A DNA stretch of 64,000 nucleotides from Melastoma dodecandrum (Eukaryota; Streptophyta; Magnoliopsida; Myrtales; Melastomataceae), in contig JARUPY010000290.1 of NCBI GenBank assembly GCA_029817715.1, positions 6,200,001 through 6,264,000 of the forward strand, written 5' to 3'. The position numbers and the translations under genes were made by a program. This document shows, piece after piece, positions 10,829 through 23,755 of the stretch. A model generated the notes under the pieces. It did no database searches, was not told where the DNA came from, and worked only from the letters and a program-made list of their open reading frames with translations. Numbering within the stretch: the first letter of the stretch is position 1; each line of letters starts with the position of its first letter.

Positions 10829-11633
10829 CCCCCAATCCAAATACACATTCTCTTTACCTTTGAGATCCTCCTCACTTTGAATAACATTTTAGTTCTACAG
10901 CTAAAAGTTTTACTAAATCGCCTTAAACGATTAACTAATCCTTTGTTCTTTACTACACGAAAAGGATAGAACAAGCAGCTTAAACAAAATAAATTCAGAC
11001 AGAGCAGCCAGCAAGGAAAGCAAGAGGAGAGACTATTCCTTCCGTTTTTTATTTTATACGTTGTCTGTCGTCTTCAATTCCTCCCTTTCCTGTCAGATTC
11101 TCTCTTCTCTCCCCTTCACTTTGTCCCAACCAAATCAAAAACAAAAAGAGGAAGTGGGATAATCACTTTCCTCCCCACAGCCACCACCGAGGTTTGACTC
11201 CCAATATCTCGTGTTCTCTTCCCTGATTCGAGGGTGCTCTGAGCTGGGTTTTGTCTGCAAGTTGTTCTGTTTTTGGCTTCTGGGTCTGCTTGTAATTGCC
11301 CTAATTTTGCTTTTTTTTAGTTGGGTTATGGGCTGTTTTAGGGAGATTCTCGATGACCCATTTTGGAAATGGGTGTGTTTCCCTGTAAAGTTTCGATCTT
11401 CATTGGCGTTGGTTGAGAGTTCGTCGACTCTGTTTTTGTTTCATGGGTCTAGTGATTATTGTGCCTGAGATTTTCGATTCTCCTGTTTTGGGCAGTAGGT
11501 GTGGTTTTCAGTTGTTGATTGTGCTTCGCCGGCTCGGATCGGGGGCTGACGCTGTTTGTTTTTGTTGTTCCAGCAAAGGGATTCGAGATCTGTGACTCAC
11601 TGGCGCTGGGATATTTGAATTTTATCAGTTTCA
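10829..11633 (+). other. FERONIA promoter and 5' leader
   Basis: Pyrimidine-rich leader typical of plant 5' UTRs from ~11035. A good acceptor (TTGTTGTTCCAG at 11562-11573) 60 bp before the start codon suggests a 5' UTR intron, as many CrRLK1L genes have. The donor was not fixed. Confidence 0.45.
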
Positions 11634-14315
11634 ATGAGGAGGGTTGGGAAGCGGTCTCGCTCTGGAGGTCTGGTGTGCTTGTGGTCGTTAATTCTGTGTG
11701 TGGTTGCTGTTTCCGGGGCTAATTATGTGCCGACCGATGAGATCCTGCTGAGCTGTGGGGGTGATCCGAAGTCCACAGACACGGACAACCGAGTGTGGAC
11801 ATCAGATATTGGCTCGAAGTTCGTGTTGACAACGTCTGATTCCGTGACTGGCCCAGCAGCCACTCAGGATCCTTCTGTCCCGCAGGTTCCCTACATGACG
11901 GCACGGGTTTTCCAGTCTGATTTCTCCTACAGTTTCCCTGTGTCGTCTGGGCGACACTTTGTGAGGCTGTACTTTTACCCATCAACATATAAAGGATACA
12001 ATGCGTCCAATGCCATATTTGGGGTCTCAACTGGGAGTTATACACTTCTGAGGAACTTCAGCGTGGCGCAGACCACTGAGGCTCTGAATTATGCATACGT
12101 GCTTAAGGAGTATTTGGTCAATGTTGTTGGGGAAACGTTGAATCTGACTTTCAGCCCATCCAATAATTATGCAAACACTTTTGCATTCGTGAATGGTATC
12201 GAGATCGTGTCCATGCCGGATATTTACAGCACAGAGGATGGGACTACAATGATTGTGGGTCAGAATGCTCCCTTCTACATCGATAACAGCACGGCTCTTG
12301 AGACTGCGTATCGGCTGAATGTGGGAGGGAACGACATATCTCCATCCCATGACGCAGGAATGTTCCGTTCCTGGAACGATGACTCGCCATATATATTTGG
12401 TGCTGCTATTGGGGTGACCGAAACTGCTGATCCCAATGTTACAATCAATTATGGGAGTATGCCAACTTATGTCGCACCTGTGGACGTCTACTCTACCGCA
12501 AGGTCAATGGGGCCAAATGCAAGTGTCAACCTTAATTACAACCTCACGTGGATTTTCTCAATTGACACGGGGTTTTCGTACCTTATCAGGCTACATTTCT
12601 GTGAGGTTTCCGATCTCATAACAAAGATTAACCAGAGAATGTTTTCTATCTTCCTTGGCAACCAGACTGCCGCAGAACAAGCCGATGTAGCTGGATGGGC
12701 TAACGGCAATTTAATACCTGTTTACAAGAATTATGTGGTCTTTGTGCCCAATGGTAGTCCGCAGCAAGATTTATGGCTCGCACTGCACCCTTACACAGCT
12801 CAGAAGTCCGAATATTATGATGCAATTCTGAATGGGCTGGAAATTTTCAAGATTAATGATTCGACTGGCAATCTTGCCGGCCCGAATCCAATTCCCGCTC
12901 CCCAACAGCAGATAGTTGATCCCACACTGGTTACAAAACAAGGTTCTGGTAAGTCAACTCACCAAGCTGCTATTATCGCTGGAGGCGTAGGCGGCGGAAG
13001 TGCCATAGCACTAGCTTTTGCTTTCTTGGTTTTCCTATCTTACCGCCACCGAAAGCTCAGGAAGGAATCGAGTGCGAGCGATGGCCCGTCCGGTTGGCTT
13101 CCACTTTCTCTATATGGGAACTCGCATTCTGCCGGTTCCGCCAAGACGAACACGACTGGTAGTTGTGCATCCTCCCTCCCGTCGAATCTCTGTCGCCATT
13201 TCTCGTTTGCGGAGATTAAGTCTGCCACGAAAAATTTTGATGAGGCCCTGCTCCTTGGCGTGGGAGGATTCGGCAAAGTGTACAAGGGAGAAATCGACGG
13301 AGGGACGACAAAGGTTGCAATCAAGCGTGGGAACCCACTGTCTGAGCAAGGTGTACATGAATTCCAAACTGAAATCGAGATGCTCTCCAAGCTGCGTCAT
13401 CGGCACCTTGTCTCGTTGATTGGGTATTGCGAGGAAAACTGTGAGATGATCCTGGTTTATGACTACATGGCTCATGGAACATTGCGTGAGCATCTTTACA
13501 AGACTCAGAAGCCCCCTCTGACGTGGAAGCAGAGACTCGAGATTTGCATTGGAGCAGCTCGGGGGTTACACTATCTCCACACCGGCGCCAAGTACACGAT
13601 TATCCACCGTGACGTGAAGACAACCAACATTCTACTGGACGAGAAATGGGTAGCAAAGGTTTCCGACTTTGGGTTATCAAAGACGGGTCCCACCTTGGAT
13701 AATACACACGTCAGTACAGTCGTGAAAGGCAGCTTTGGGTACTTGGATCCTGAGTATTTCCGGCGACAGCAGCTGACCGAAAAGTCGGATGTCTACTCGT
13801 TTGGGGTTGTGCTATACGAGATCCTCTGTGCTCGACCTGTGCTGAACCCAACCCTGCCGAAGGAACAGGTCAGTTTAGCTGAATGGGCTGCACATTGCCA
13901 TAAGAAGGGGATTCTCGACCAGATCCTCGATCCCTTCCTGAAAGGGAAAATAGCACCTGAATGCTTCAAAAAGTTTGCCGAAACTGCAATGAAGTGCGTG
14001 TCTGATCAAGGAATTGAGAGGCCATCAATGGGAGATGTCCTCTGGAACCTCGAGTTCGCACTCCAGCTGCAAGAGGGTGCCGAGGAAAGCGGCGAGGGAT
14101 TTGGCGGATTAGACATGGAGGATGGAGCATACGACGTCATGTGTAAGGGTAAGAAGGACCCGGATGTGTCTCCTGGACTGGACAGTAACTTGACAGATAC
14201 CAGGAGCAGTGGTATGAGCATGAGCATCGGTGGTCGTAGTCTGGCCAGCGAAGTCTCCGACGGGCTCACCCCCAGCGCCGTATTCTCCCAGATCATGAAC
14301 CCCAAAGGGCGGTAA
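11634..14315 (+). CDS. FER: FERONIA receptor-like kinase (CrRLK1L family)
   Basis: An intronless 893-codon frame, matching FERONIA length (~895). A signal peptide (to ~29) is followed by tandem malectin-like domains (~30-430; PYMTARVF, RLNVGGNDISPS, YDAILNGLEIFK), which bind RALF peptides with LLG co-receptors and wall pectin. A TM helix lies near 447-470 with the stop-transfer RHRKLRK. The kinase domain (~540-815) has GVGGFGKVY, the VAIK lysine, HRDVKTTN, DFG and the activation loop GSFGYLDPEYF, all intact. The juxtamembrane PLSLYGNSHSAGSAKTNTTG and the tail SDGLTPSAVFSQIMNPKGR are diagnostic of FERONIA rather than ANXUR, HERK or THESEUS. FER is a plasma-membrane kinase controlling cell expansion, pollen-tube reception, immunity and wall sensing. 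The initiating ATG at 11634 is the first that leaves a complete signal peptide. Confidence 0.98.
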   Translation: MRRVGKRSRSGGLVCLWSLILCVVAVSGANYVPTDEILLSCGGDPKSTDTDNRVWTSDIGSKFVLTTSDSVTGPAATQDPSVPQVPYMTARVFQSDFSYSFPVSSGRHFVRLYFYPSTYKGYNASNAIFGVSTGSYTLLRNFSVAQTTEALNYAYVLKEYLVNVVGETLNLTFSPSNNYANTFAFVNGIEIVSMPDIYSTEDGTTMIVGQNAPFYIDNSTALETAYRLNVGGNDISPSHDAGMFRSWNDDSPYIFGAAIGVTETADPNVTINYGSMPTYVAPVDVYSTARSMGPNASVNLNYNLTWIFSIDTGFSYLIRLHFCEVSDLITKINQRMFSIFLGNQTAAEQADVAGWANGNLIPVYKNYVVFVPNGSPQQDLWLALHPYTAQKSEYYDAILNGLEIFKINDSTGNLAGPNPIPAPQQQIVDPTLVTKQGSGKSTHQAAIIAGGVGGGSAIALAFAFLVFLSYRHRKLRKESSASDGPSGWLPLSLYGNSHSAGSAKTNTTGSCASSLPSNLCRHFSFAEIKSATKNFDEALLLGVGGFGKVYKGEIDGGTTKVAIKRGNPLSEQGVHEFQTEIEMLSKLRHRHLVSLIGYCEENCEMILVYDYMAHGTLREHLYKTQKPPLTWKQRLEICIGAARGLHYLHTGAKYTIIHRDVKTTNILLDEKWVAKVSDFGLSKTGPTLDNTHVSTVVKGSFGYLDPEYFRRQQLTEKSDVYSFGVVLYEILCARPVLNPTLPKEQVSLAEWAAHCHKKGILDQILDPFLKGKIAPECFKKFAETAMKCVSDQGIERPSMGDVLWNLEFALQLQEGAEESGEGFGGLDMEDGAYDVMCKGKKDPDVSPGLDSNLTDTRSSGMSMSIGGRSLASEVSDGLTPSAVFSQIMNPKGR

Positions 14316-15133
14316 GATCTCAAAAGTAGCCTATTTATCTTACATTCCTGGTGACCCATCTGAGGCATACTGGTTTCTGCATTCGTTGAACCTCCTTCCA
14401 CATTCGTTCGACCCAACTGCTTATATATGTACATGGGTAATCTTGATTACGCTCATTAAGGTACTATTTGCTAAGCCTTCTTTCTCCTTTTTCATCTGCC
14501 TATCCTATTTATCAGTTTTGCCAAGAGCCTTTGTAATAATTTGTTTTTCACTTCCTGTGTCGTCAACTGCTGTGGAAAGAACTTCATGTGATATGAATTC
14601 AATACTGCTATATCTTATCTTGATCACCTCCACCAGTTGTGCCAGAACTTTGTTGTTTCATTCAGACATGATCGGCCATGTCAGTCTGAGGGTCCATTGA
14701 CCAGGCTGTTCTCAGGCACTTACCCAATTCTTTGAATCATCATCTTATGACATGTTAATCTATTAGTTGCACTTAGCTGTCTGATTTGAATGTTGATTGC
14801 AATTGCTGTTTAACACCCAACAGGGGGACTTACAGCTAGATCCCAAAGAACCCGAGGCTCTTTCTGAACAATCAGAATCAAAATGATGCAGTCGGGACAT
14901 CATCAATGGGTTAAAAAGGAATGTCAAAGAATCAACTGTCAACCTAGTCCTCCCTACAGCGCACAGCTGGTAATACAGAAAGAAAGAACAGATGTCCAAC
15001 CATTTTTGTACAACTCCATCTGCCTCACCAACTAAACATGAAGGGGATCTTCCCCGAAGAATCAAAGCAACAGTGATGAAAAGAAAGACAGAAACCCAAA
15101 TGGATAATAACGAATGTGAAATGATTTGAAATC
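14316..15133. other. Convergent 3' flanks of FER and the pseudokinase
   Basis: 3' UTR-like sequence of two convergent receptor genes. No independent gene seen. Confidence 0.5.
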
Positions 15134-17206
15134 CTATGATGATGATGGCTGGTTGTCAGAGTCGGATGGGCGAACTTCCTCGATCATCCGAACAACTTCC
15201 TCCATGGTTGGCCTGGTATCTGGCATTCGGGCAATGCAGGCCAGCGCTATTTTAAGCATTTCCACAAGCTCCTCCTCGATGTTACCATCCTTCAAGAGGT
15301 CTTCGTCGAATACTTCGGCCGTCCATTCCTCCCGAACGACTGATTGTACCCATCTCGGGAGGTCGAAGACATCCTCCCTCTGAGGAGATTGGATAGGTGA
15401 CTTGCCGGTTAGCATTTCGAGGAGGAGGACGCCGAAGCTGTACACGTCGGATTTCTGAGTCGCTTTTCGAGTTTTGATCACTTCTGGAGCACGGTAACCC
15501 GCATTTCTTGGAGGAACGGCAGGAGTACGTATTAGAGGAGTCAGGCCAAACTCTGATATACCGCCATTTAGGTCTGGTGTGAGGAGGACGTTGGATGACT
15601 TGATGTTGCCATGGACAAACTTTCCGCCACCGGCAGAGTGTATATGAGCTATGCCTTTTGCCACGCCAAGAGATATCTTCAGTCTGGTTGCCCAGTTCAA
15701 TGTCTGAGGCCGGCTTTCTGCAAACACATCATCCAGGAGGACAGCAATCAAGATGCCGACAATTAAAAGCACATTGTTTACAAACTTTTTGGCACTCCCG
15801 GTTCAAATTCTAGAACTTGACACTTCTCTGTCAATACAATTATGACAGCTAATGAGGTATTCTACAAGAAGTTCAAACAGTAATATAAGGCCTTAGGATG
15901 AGGACATTCAAACGTATTAGAAGTAAAAGAGAGCCAGCTGAGTGCAGCACATACCGTGCAGTCGCGAAGAGAAGTTGCCGCCAGCTATGTAGTCATAAAT
16001 GAGGAGCTTCTCATCCTTCGAGAAGTAGAACGCTCGAACAGGTATTACATTCGGGTGATGTCCTACCCTTTGTACGTTCTCCATCTGTTGTTCGAATTCT
16101 CTTTTCTCAGCCACCACTTCCTTCAACCTCTTCACAACCACTGTCGTTCCATCCTCTAATATAGCCTTATATGTCGTCCCGCAACTTCCTTTACCCAATA
16201 CTTCAGCTGAAGCCTTGAGCAGGTCCTCGAGGTCGAAGCTGTAAGAGCAACCTTCAGAGTACACCAGCTTATTTTTCTCAGCTGATTGGACGCCGCTTCC
16301 AAAATCTTCAGGCTTCTCGGTCCTAACACCTTTTCCCTTTATTGAGGTGCCTTCTTTGTCGCCTTTCTTCTTAAAACAGCAAACAACCAATGCCAGCAGT
16401 AAGAGTAATAGCAGTGCACCTCCTCCAACAGCAATGGCTATAATTACCCTAAGGCTCAGTCTCTTGGAGCGTTGTCGTGGTGTAGTAGGGACTGATGGCG
16501 AAGGCGAAGGCGAGGGGCTGATCACAAAACACTCTTTCAGGGGCTTTCCACATAGCTGAAGGTTCCCTACAAATGACGAAGCCGGGTACTTCTGTAGAGC
16601 AGGCGGAATCGAGCCATTCAGATTGTTATAACTCAAATTCAGCTGATTAAGCCTCTGGACATTCAAGTCAGGAATAGGACCGGTAAGGGTATTGTTCTGA
16701 AGGTTCAAAATAGTCAGACGGGTTAAGTTTGCAAAGGCTGGAGGGATTCTTCCAGAAAAGTTGTTATAGGAAAGGTCAATCACAGTGACCTCGGGAGAGA
16801 TCGACAGGGGCATCTCGCCAGAGAGATTGTTCCGTTGAATGTTGATTACCCGGATGGAAGGTATCGAGAATATATCAGCTGGAAGACTGCCACTGAGCCG
16901 GTTCGACCGAAGGCTAAGGATTGTCAATGCATCCAACTTCCCCAAGGTATTCACTGGAATCTGACCAAGAAGACCAGAGCCTGGAAGACGGATGGCGGTT
17001 ACTCGGGAAGCATCTGGACTGCAGGTGATGCCAACCCAAGTGCATACTGAAGTATTAGAAGCCCAGCTAACTTTCCTCCCGTGAGGAACAGCGGTGAGGA
17101 ACTGAAGAAGGGCTTGTTTGTCCGCATCTAGGTCAGCAAGTACTCTTGAAGCAACAAAAAATTGAAGTAGCAAAGGTAGCACTCTAAAGAAAGTGCACCC
17201 CCTCAT
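15134..17206 (-). CDS. Leucine-rich repeat receptor pseudokinase (LRR-RLK subfamily III, At5g58300-like)
   Basis: Exons 17206-15955 and 15717-15134 join CACG|AA in phase 1 to give 611 aa. Signal peptide (~1-24), LRRNT-type cap with C-x6-C ([12 protein letters not shown]), about five LRRs (to ~200), a Pro/Ser stalk, a TM run (~240-262) and a cytoplasmic kinase fold. The ATP lysine is kept (VVVKRLKE), but the glycine loop is GKGSCGTTY, the catalytic HRD is HGN ([10 protein letters not shown]) and DFG is EFG (ISEFGL). This is the known signature of the 'probable inactive receptor kinase' group, so it should act as a scaffold or co-receptor rather than an enzyme. The single intron inside the kinase domain is at the family's usual place. 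Confidence 0.94.
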
Positions 17207-18859
17207 GATTGCTCCAGATAAACTTCACCACTGTGCCAGCTGAACTGTCGACAAAATCTCAGATGCAGCTTACATTACCAGAGGGAAAGAGAACAGCGTC
17301 GATTGTGCAGACCTGATACAGAAAAACTAGCAATCAGTCAAAAAACAGAAGATTCTTCCGCAAGATAATAAAAATTAGTCAAATCTTCTATTCCAACAGC
17401 CCCCCTAATAATCCAAGAAGGTTCCACGGAAAGAAGGTCCTTGTGACATGAAGGTCGCCGGCAAGGTTCCCGTGATCAAGCAAGACAGATTTGAAGGATA
17501 AGGTATGCACACAGAACACGACCTTCCCAGTGATGATTGCAGCATCTTCAAAGTTCGGGTAAACTACTCAAGGCAGTACAAGGAAAGTCACTTTATTGAA
17601 AAAGCAGGATAAAGCAAGCTCCCTACCCCACAATTCAGTCCACTCCATGGGGGAAAAGCAGACTGAGAGCATATGCACATCAGTCCCATATTCTCTCAGA
17701 CTGAAAGCAGACTGAGAGCATCCTAAATTCTCAAGAGTTTGAAACCAGCAATGCGGACATTACTGTTTCAGCACTAAACCGAACAAGAACAGGAAATGAG
17801 TAAACAAACACGCTTTTCATAAACAAATTCCAGACAGTTTCATGTTCTCCTTAGTTCAAGCACACAAATAATAACAATTCTTTGGTACTTCAATCCGTAC
17901 AAAATATTGCAATTTTGAAGAACTGAAACGCCCGAAATAGTAACTTGTTTCCAGGTAATCGCCAAATGAGTTCATTCATCAATCTGCTACAAGGCCATCG
18001 CCATAATCAAATAAAACTGAATCCCATCAAAGAGCAAAACTTGACAAGGAAAGAACGCCCGGGACTCAAATGCAGCTGTACATGGGAAACAGTCCCATAA
18101 ATCTGCATTCTGGGAATTGAACAAAGCTAGTTGAAACATTCCAACAAATTTCAACGGCAAAAGCAAGCCGTGTCACCACCATTGTCACGATATATCAATC
18201 TTTGACTGAAAAATCAAGGAAGACCCACAAACCCAGAAACTAAACCACACCTCAACACCACACTCCAACACCTACCAAATCCTGACCAAAAACCCACCTG
18301 CATTTCATCAAACCACCGTCACAACACCCCCACCCTCCAAACAAAAAACCGAAACAAGCGATCGCGCCTCAGTCTCGCAAAACAAAAACCCAAAAGGAGA
18401 GAGGAAGGGAAATACAAGAAGCAGAGGAAACCTTAAATTTCCCTACAATGCAGGGGAAGATCCAACAACCACTCCCAACGAGACAGAAGAACTGCATTTC
18501 CCTCCCCACCTCCTTTATCCCACTTTCGTTTTCTCGGCTAACCTCAACGGCATAACGTGAAGTTGAAGTTCGAAGTCTTCACCACACTCCCTTTAAAGCT
18601 CCCACCTTTCTCGTTTGTTTTCCCCCAAAATTTGTTTCCCTCAAACTTTAGATGGGATTTTTTCCGTTCCCAAGTAGTAAAGCTACAAGCTTTCAACGTT
18701 TGGGTAGAGCTAACGTTGATTCTAGCTCAAACCCAGAAACAGGGAAAGCAAATGTGCAGCTTCGTGGTCAAGCAAAGGTAAAAGGAAAAGGAAAAGAGAG
18801 AGATGAACACGACAACGCTTCGCTTGCCCTTACCCTCGCAGATCTCTATGCCCTTCTCA
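17207..18859. other. Pseudokinase gene leader/promoter
   Basis: Upstream of the pseudokinase start. Probably a leader with one or more UTR introns, since the DNA is transcript-like (C/A-rich) up to ~18,560. A 15-bp word GCAGACTGAGAGCAT occurs twice (about 17659 and 17707). No gene of its own. Confidence 0.4.
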
Positions 18860-18860
18860 C

Positions 18861-18892
18861 CAACACACACACACACTCTCTCTCTCTCTCTT
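18861..18892. repeat. Compound (AC)n(CT)n microsatellite
   Basis: Alternating AC for ~15 bases followed directly by CT for ~18 bases, lying near the probable transcription start of the pseudokinase gene. Confidence 0.9.
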
Positions 18893-18899
18893 AGTGTCT

Positions 18900-21800
18900 G
18901 TGTCCGAAGCCAACCAATGTAATGACTTCAGCTTCAACTGTTTTAGTTTAGTAGAATACAAAGAGATTATTCTTTGTCGGATTATCTACCTCTTGATTTT
19001 TTTTTTTTTAAAAAAAAATTATTTTTTTGTTGTCAATTATTAATGATTGTGAATGTCAATAATTGAGAGAATACTATTTTTCCCAATTTCGGAATTTGAT
19101 TATTAAAAAATCCCCCCGGGAGTCATGTGGGGTTGGTTTTTAGAAGTGATGTTTGTGAGTTATGTGTATGGTGGTGTGGTGGTTAGGTTTTCTTTTTTGT
19201 TCAATTGGGAATTGATTAAAAAAAAAGTCAGCCTCTTTCTCGTCATCTTTGATAGATCAGACAGCATGGGGTTAGTCAATTGGCTTTAATTTAATTCAAC
19301 ACTATTTTTTCTTATTCATTTTTTTAGCTTATTTATAAACAAATTCCCTCAATCATTCATTCCCACCTCCTTCCAAGAATTTATTTAATTTTTGTTTTTT
19401 GGGGGATCTCATTCTAATCTCTTCCAAGTCAATTTTCGTTCACCAAACGTGGTGAGAAATTTTAGCATTAATTCAACCAACACCTATCCTCAATCAAGCA
19501 TTGAGTATGACAGTTGGATTGAAACCACAAATTTTTCAAACTTTTGCAACCTCCCTAGAGAGACCCAACAAGCTTAAATATGAAATGAAAGAAAAGGTGC
19601 CCAATCCTTGTACTTGGTGGACCAAATTCTAATATTATATTTTCACAATCAAATGTCACCAACAATGCATTTGTTTTTCCCTTTTTGTCAAAAAAAAACT
19701 ACCAAGCAAATCCCCTTTTGGTACCAGGTATGAAGATGTAAATGATTCTTATGGGTATTTTATTAATTCAACATTGTTCATGAAACTCGAGACAATACAT
19801 AGATTTTTTTTTGGTTGGGGGGGGATATAAGTTAAAAACAATGGGGGTGTTTTTTGTTATTTAAAAATGTCAAAAGAGATCATGTGGAGGGGAGGAGGAA
19901 CATCCATTTCATCTTCTGGGTCTTTTACTTCTTACACATTTTGGCATGACACCCCATGTCCGCATCCGAATTGTTTTCGGTTGGTAATAAATTGGGCATG
20001 CATACCCCCCCAATTTACTGTCACGCATGGAGAAGTGGACCACCAAACCCTTTTTCTTCATTGTAGTAGTTGGAATTGGAATCTTCACATAACTCAATTA
20101 GTGCAACCATCATTACACGGGTCCTTCTACAACCCCCCCACCCCCTTTAATTACATGATGTTATTCCTATGATGGAGATGAACGAGAGAGAGACTTGATG
20201 AGCCTCCTTTTTACTGGTCCTTCTCTTTTAGTGGGGGTGTCCAAAAAAAGGCGAATGAATTATCGTCATCAATAGAGATGGCTTTCAAGTTCACGGGGAC
20301 CTCCCCCCCCACCACCTTCTTCTCCTCCTCCTCTTTTGGCCACCTAACTCCGGACACGAGTAGTAAAGTAACATAAATAGGAGTAATAGTTAGATAAGGA
20401 ACATTGGGCTCACTGATGGGCCCATACCCCTTTCGCCATTAGATGGGCTTAGTGATGGGCTTTCGGCCCATTCATTTATGGGGTTATTTTGCCGACGAGA
20501 TGGAGCAGATGGGCCCTCGAGAATACATGGGTTAAAAGAGAAGAAGAAGAAGAAAAGGCATACGCAAACTGGGAGTTAAACGTATGTAGACTTGCTATAT
20601 GGATATGGTGTGGATCGTGCATGTCCATATGGGATGCGTGGACACGTTGGATTCCCAAAATTCTGATGTGGGGGGGGGGGAGATGGGGATTGACATTTCT
20701 GAGGCTCTCCCCCAATCCCATTTTGGTGGATTTGATATCCTTCGCGAGTGAAATTACGCGAGAATGTTGGGAGAAAAAGGTCAGGGAGTTGGTGTTCATT
20801 TTTTATTTCATTTATTTTTAATGGAAGTGGTCGGTTTTCATTCCATGATTCGGGGTTGGGATTGGGGAGGGGAGGCGTAGCCGCTGACTCTTACTCCCAC
20901 CCACCCACCACCACCGCCACCACCACAAAACACTCTTTCCCTTTTCTTTTTCTTTTTTTTTTCCTTTCTCTCCTTTTGTGTATATTCCGCCCCACGATCT
21001 CATTCCCACGTCCCAAAAGCGGCGTTCGTCATCCTCTTCCGTCCCTTCTTCTTCTTCGTTCTTGTCATCTCAAAAGATGAGGAGTTAATCTTGGATTAAG
21101 TCGATCGGGAGGGTGTTTTCCTTTTTTGTTTTCTTTAAACACGTGGGGGAGATACAAGTGTGGCCGGCAAAACATACGTTCGTGTTTTCATGAAAAATTT
21201 ACGAAATACAGTTGAATTTTTCTAATTTATCAAAATATAATCTCTAACTCGTTGTCCGGAACCGTTAGCTTGAAAATATAAAAAAAAACACGGCTACAAA
21301 CCGCGGCAATAATCTACAGAACATGAGACGCGATTCAGAACCACGACGTTCACATCATACAATATCGCGATTCTGAACCGTGAGACTCAACCAAAGTCGC
21401 AACTAGCAACAGGGGGCTTACCTCAAATCGCAGTTAGGATCCGTGATATTGATTTGATATCAAAGTCCCCTTCCTTCAAGAGCTGCAAAATTTTTTTTAT
21501 CTTCCTTCGAGGTCGCCGTTCGGAATCGCTCCATTCAGTGGAGGCTATGCAGGATACGTGCACGAATGCATTACCATCACCATTATCCTCATATTTTTTT
21601 TTTCCCAAGCGACTAGTTATGGATAAATTGAACAAGTTGACTAACTATGTTCATAAAGTATTGTTAGACTTCTTAGTTTTCGAAAGGGGCCTTGAACCCA
21701 TGAGCTCACTCACCTATGTACGCTTTTCTCACGGGTGAGAAAAATACCTTGGTGTCTATCATCTCCTACATGAAAGCGCACACGAGTCGGATAAACGTAC

Positions 21801-22511
21801 GAAGACTAGAGATATTACCCATTCCAGCTTTTAGCCGTAGAGTGCCGAAATTTTCCTATTAACTCACTTAAGTAGTGTTTTATTAGTCAGGTCCTGGAGT
21901 CGGTCTTCCGGCATCCTCGTTTCGTTTGGTGGTGTCTTGGGTTCTCATTTTCAGGTTCTTGGCGACTCAATCTACAAGATTACGGTGTAACTCTTCGTGC
22001 CAAGACAACATTATCTTAATAACCACGTTCTCTGTCTCAACATATTCTTCCGTAGATCGTCCCAAATTAATAACCACGTTCTCTGTCTTATTCCGTCATC
22101 TTCTTCTAACACTAACAGGATTGATCGGACAAGAGATTCAATGAATCTAGCAGTAACCTTACTCTCTCTGATAAGAAGGAGAAATCCTTGTAAGTAGGCA
22201 GCATCCCTCTCTTTTATTGGGGTGGGAGGTGGATTATAACAGGTGGATAGGCAGGCAGAGACATTTTTCCCCATTCCCAATTTGCTGTCTGACGCCATCG
22301 CCACCATGGGAGGAAGAATTTTCTGCGACCAATAATGCTTGCACAACCCCCCCCCCCCTACCTAAATATTATACCTTAGGTTTTAGGTCAAACATGGAAT
22401 AAAGTGTCACTCCCACCACATTTTCTTCTTCGTCTTCTTCTTCTTCGATTTCATTTTTATATTTGCCGTGTTGGTTGGTTGGTAGATTGACAAAATTTGT
22501 CCACCCCCATT
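18900..22511. other. 3.6 kb intergenic region, no supported gene
   Basis: AT-rich DNA with many homopolymer runs (T, A, G and C). Small frames are present but none shows a domain, codon bias or splice logic. TGGGCC/GGGCCC words cluster at 20,405-20,515. A 20-bp direct repeat (AATAACCACGTTCTCTGTCT) lies at ~22,018 and ~22,070. Confidence 0.5.
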
Positions 22512-22523
22512 GTATATATAAGC
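22512..22523 (+). promoter_or_regulatory. TATA box of the acid phosphatase gene
   Basis: TATATATAAG after a C-rich stretch, ~300 bp before the start codon. A donor-like AAG|GTAATAG near 22,594 and an acceptor-like CGGCAG near 22,798 suggest a 5' UTR intron between this box and the CDS. Confidence 0.5.
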
Positions 22524-22818
22524 CTTAGTTCACAGGGGGAATTCTCTTATTACATACACTACACTTCCATTGACTCATTGCATCTTACTACAAGGTAATA
22601 GAGATTACTTGATCATGTTTTCTCTTGGTTTTGTTTCGTCGTGAGCCACGTCATCAGTCTGTGTGGATTAATGTTGATAATAATGGAAAAAGTGCAATTT
22701 CGTTTCTTTTTTTCACTTTCCGTTTTAATGTATTTTGGTTTTCATTAGTAGTTTCATTACACAATTACAAGAAGTACAACGTGCGGGAGTTCCGGCAGGA
22801 CGTTCTTTTTTTGTTGTA

Positions 22819-23755
22819 ATGACCAAGGCTCGCCTAGTCCTGGAGGTGCTGATCCTCTTGGTCGTCCTCGCGGGGAACGCGTCCCCGTGGGTCCTCGACG
22901 TTCAGGAGGGTAGCTCAAGCCGTTACTGCCTCAGCTGGAGGCTGGCGGTCGAGGCGAACAACATGTGTGCGTGGCGGACCGTCCCCCCTCAGTGTCTCCA
23001 CCACGTCGAGAATTACATTACCGGAAGTCAGTACAGAAGGGACCTCGACCTTATTGTCGATCAGATCGGCGCGTATGTCGACGGGATAGACATGTCTGGG
23101 GATGGGATGGATGCTTGGATTCTTGATGTCGACGACACTTGCATCTCGAATCTGCTATATTACAGGGGGAAGCGATACGGGTATGCGCCGTTTGTCCTGT
23201 TTCTTGCATTTTTTTTGGTCCGAGGCTGTTGTACAGAATAGCTCATATTGTGGGCATGTAGGTGTGATCCGTACGACGCGCTGGGGTTCAAGGCATGGGC
23301 GGCAAGAAGCGAATGCCCGGCGATCCCCGCCATGCTGGGGCTCTTCCGGAGACTGATTGAAGCCGGATTCAATGTCATACTCCTAACAGGGCGAGACGAA
23401 GAGAGTCTTGGTGAAGCCACCGTGGAGAACTTGCAAAGCCAGGGTTACATCGGATACGAGCGCCTAATCATGAGGTTAGCCCGGTTGAACTATTCCCCAG
23501 TTTAACATGTTTGAAAATGTTACCGACTCCTAAATTGCACTCAACGAAACTGAAATTCGTTTTCTAATCTGATGTAGGTCAGCGGCATATCGGGGGCAAA
23601 GCGCAGTGACGTACAAGCCAGCGATAAGGAAGCAGTTGGTGGAACAAGGTTACAGGATTTGGGGCAACATCGGTGATCAGTGGAGCGACATTCAAGGCGA
23701 GTTTGCAGGCAATCGGACATTCAAGATCCCTAATCCGATGTACTTCGTTCCCTAA
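22819..23755 (+). CDS. Class-B/VSP-type acid phosphatase (HAD superfamily), secreted or vacuolar
   Basis: Exons 22819-23180, 23262-23474 and 23578-23755 close in phase to 250 aa, the size of plant acid phosphatase 1 / vegetative storage proteins. The signal peptide is residues 1-~24 (LVLEVLILLVVLAG). The family N-terminus is visible (CLSWRLAVEANN, TVPPQC). HAD motif I is DVDDT (residues ~103-107), so both catalytic Asp positions are kept, unlike soybean VSPs that have lost one. Motif II is LLTGRDE (~162) and motif III GNIGDQWSD. The protein should hydrolyse phosphomonoesters, and/or serve as a storage protein, in vacuole or apoplast. An in-frame ATG at 22735 would place 28 residues before the signal peptide and is less likely. 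Confidence 0.93.

Noticed and set aside
15134..17206. Pseudokinase as a broken gene
   Set aside because: HGN for HRD and EFG for DFG are the normal, conserved state in this LRR-RLK III subgroup. The frame is intact, so it is a functional pseudokinase gene and not a pseudogene.
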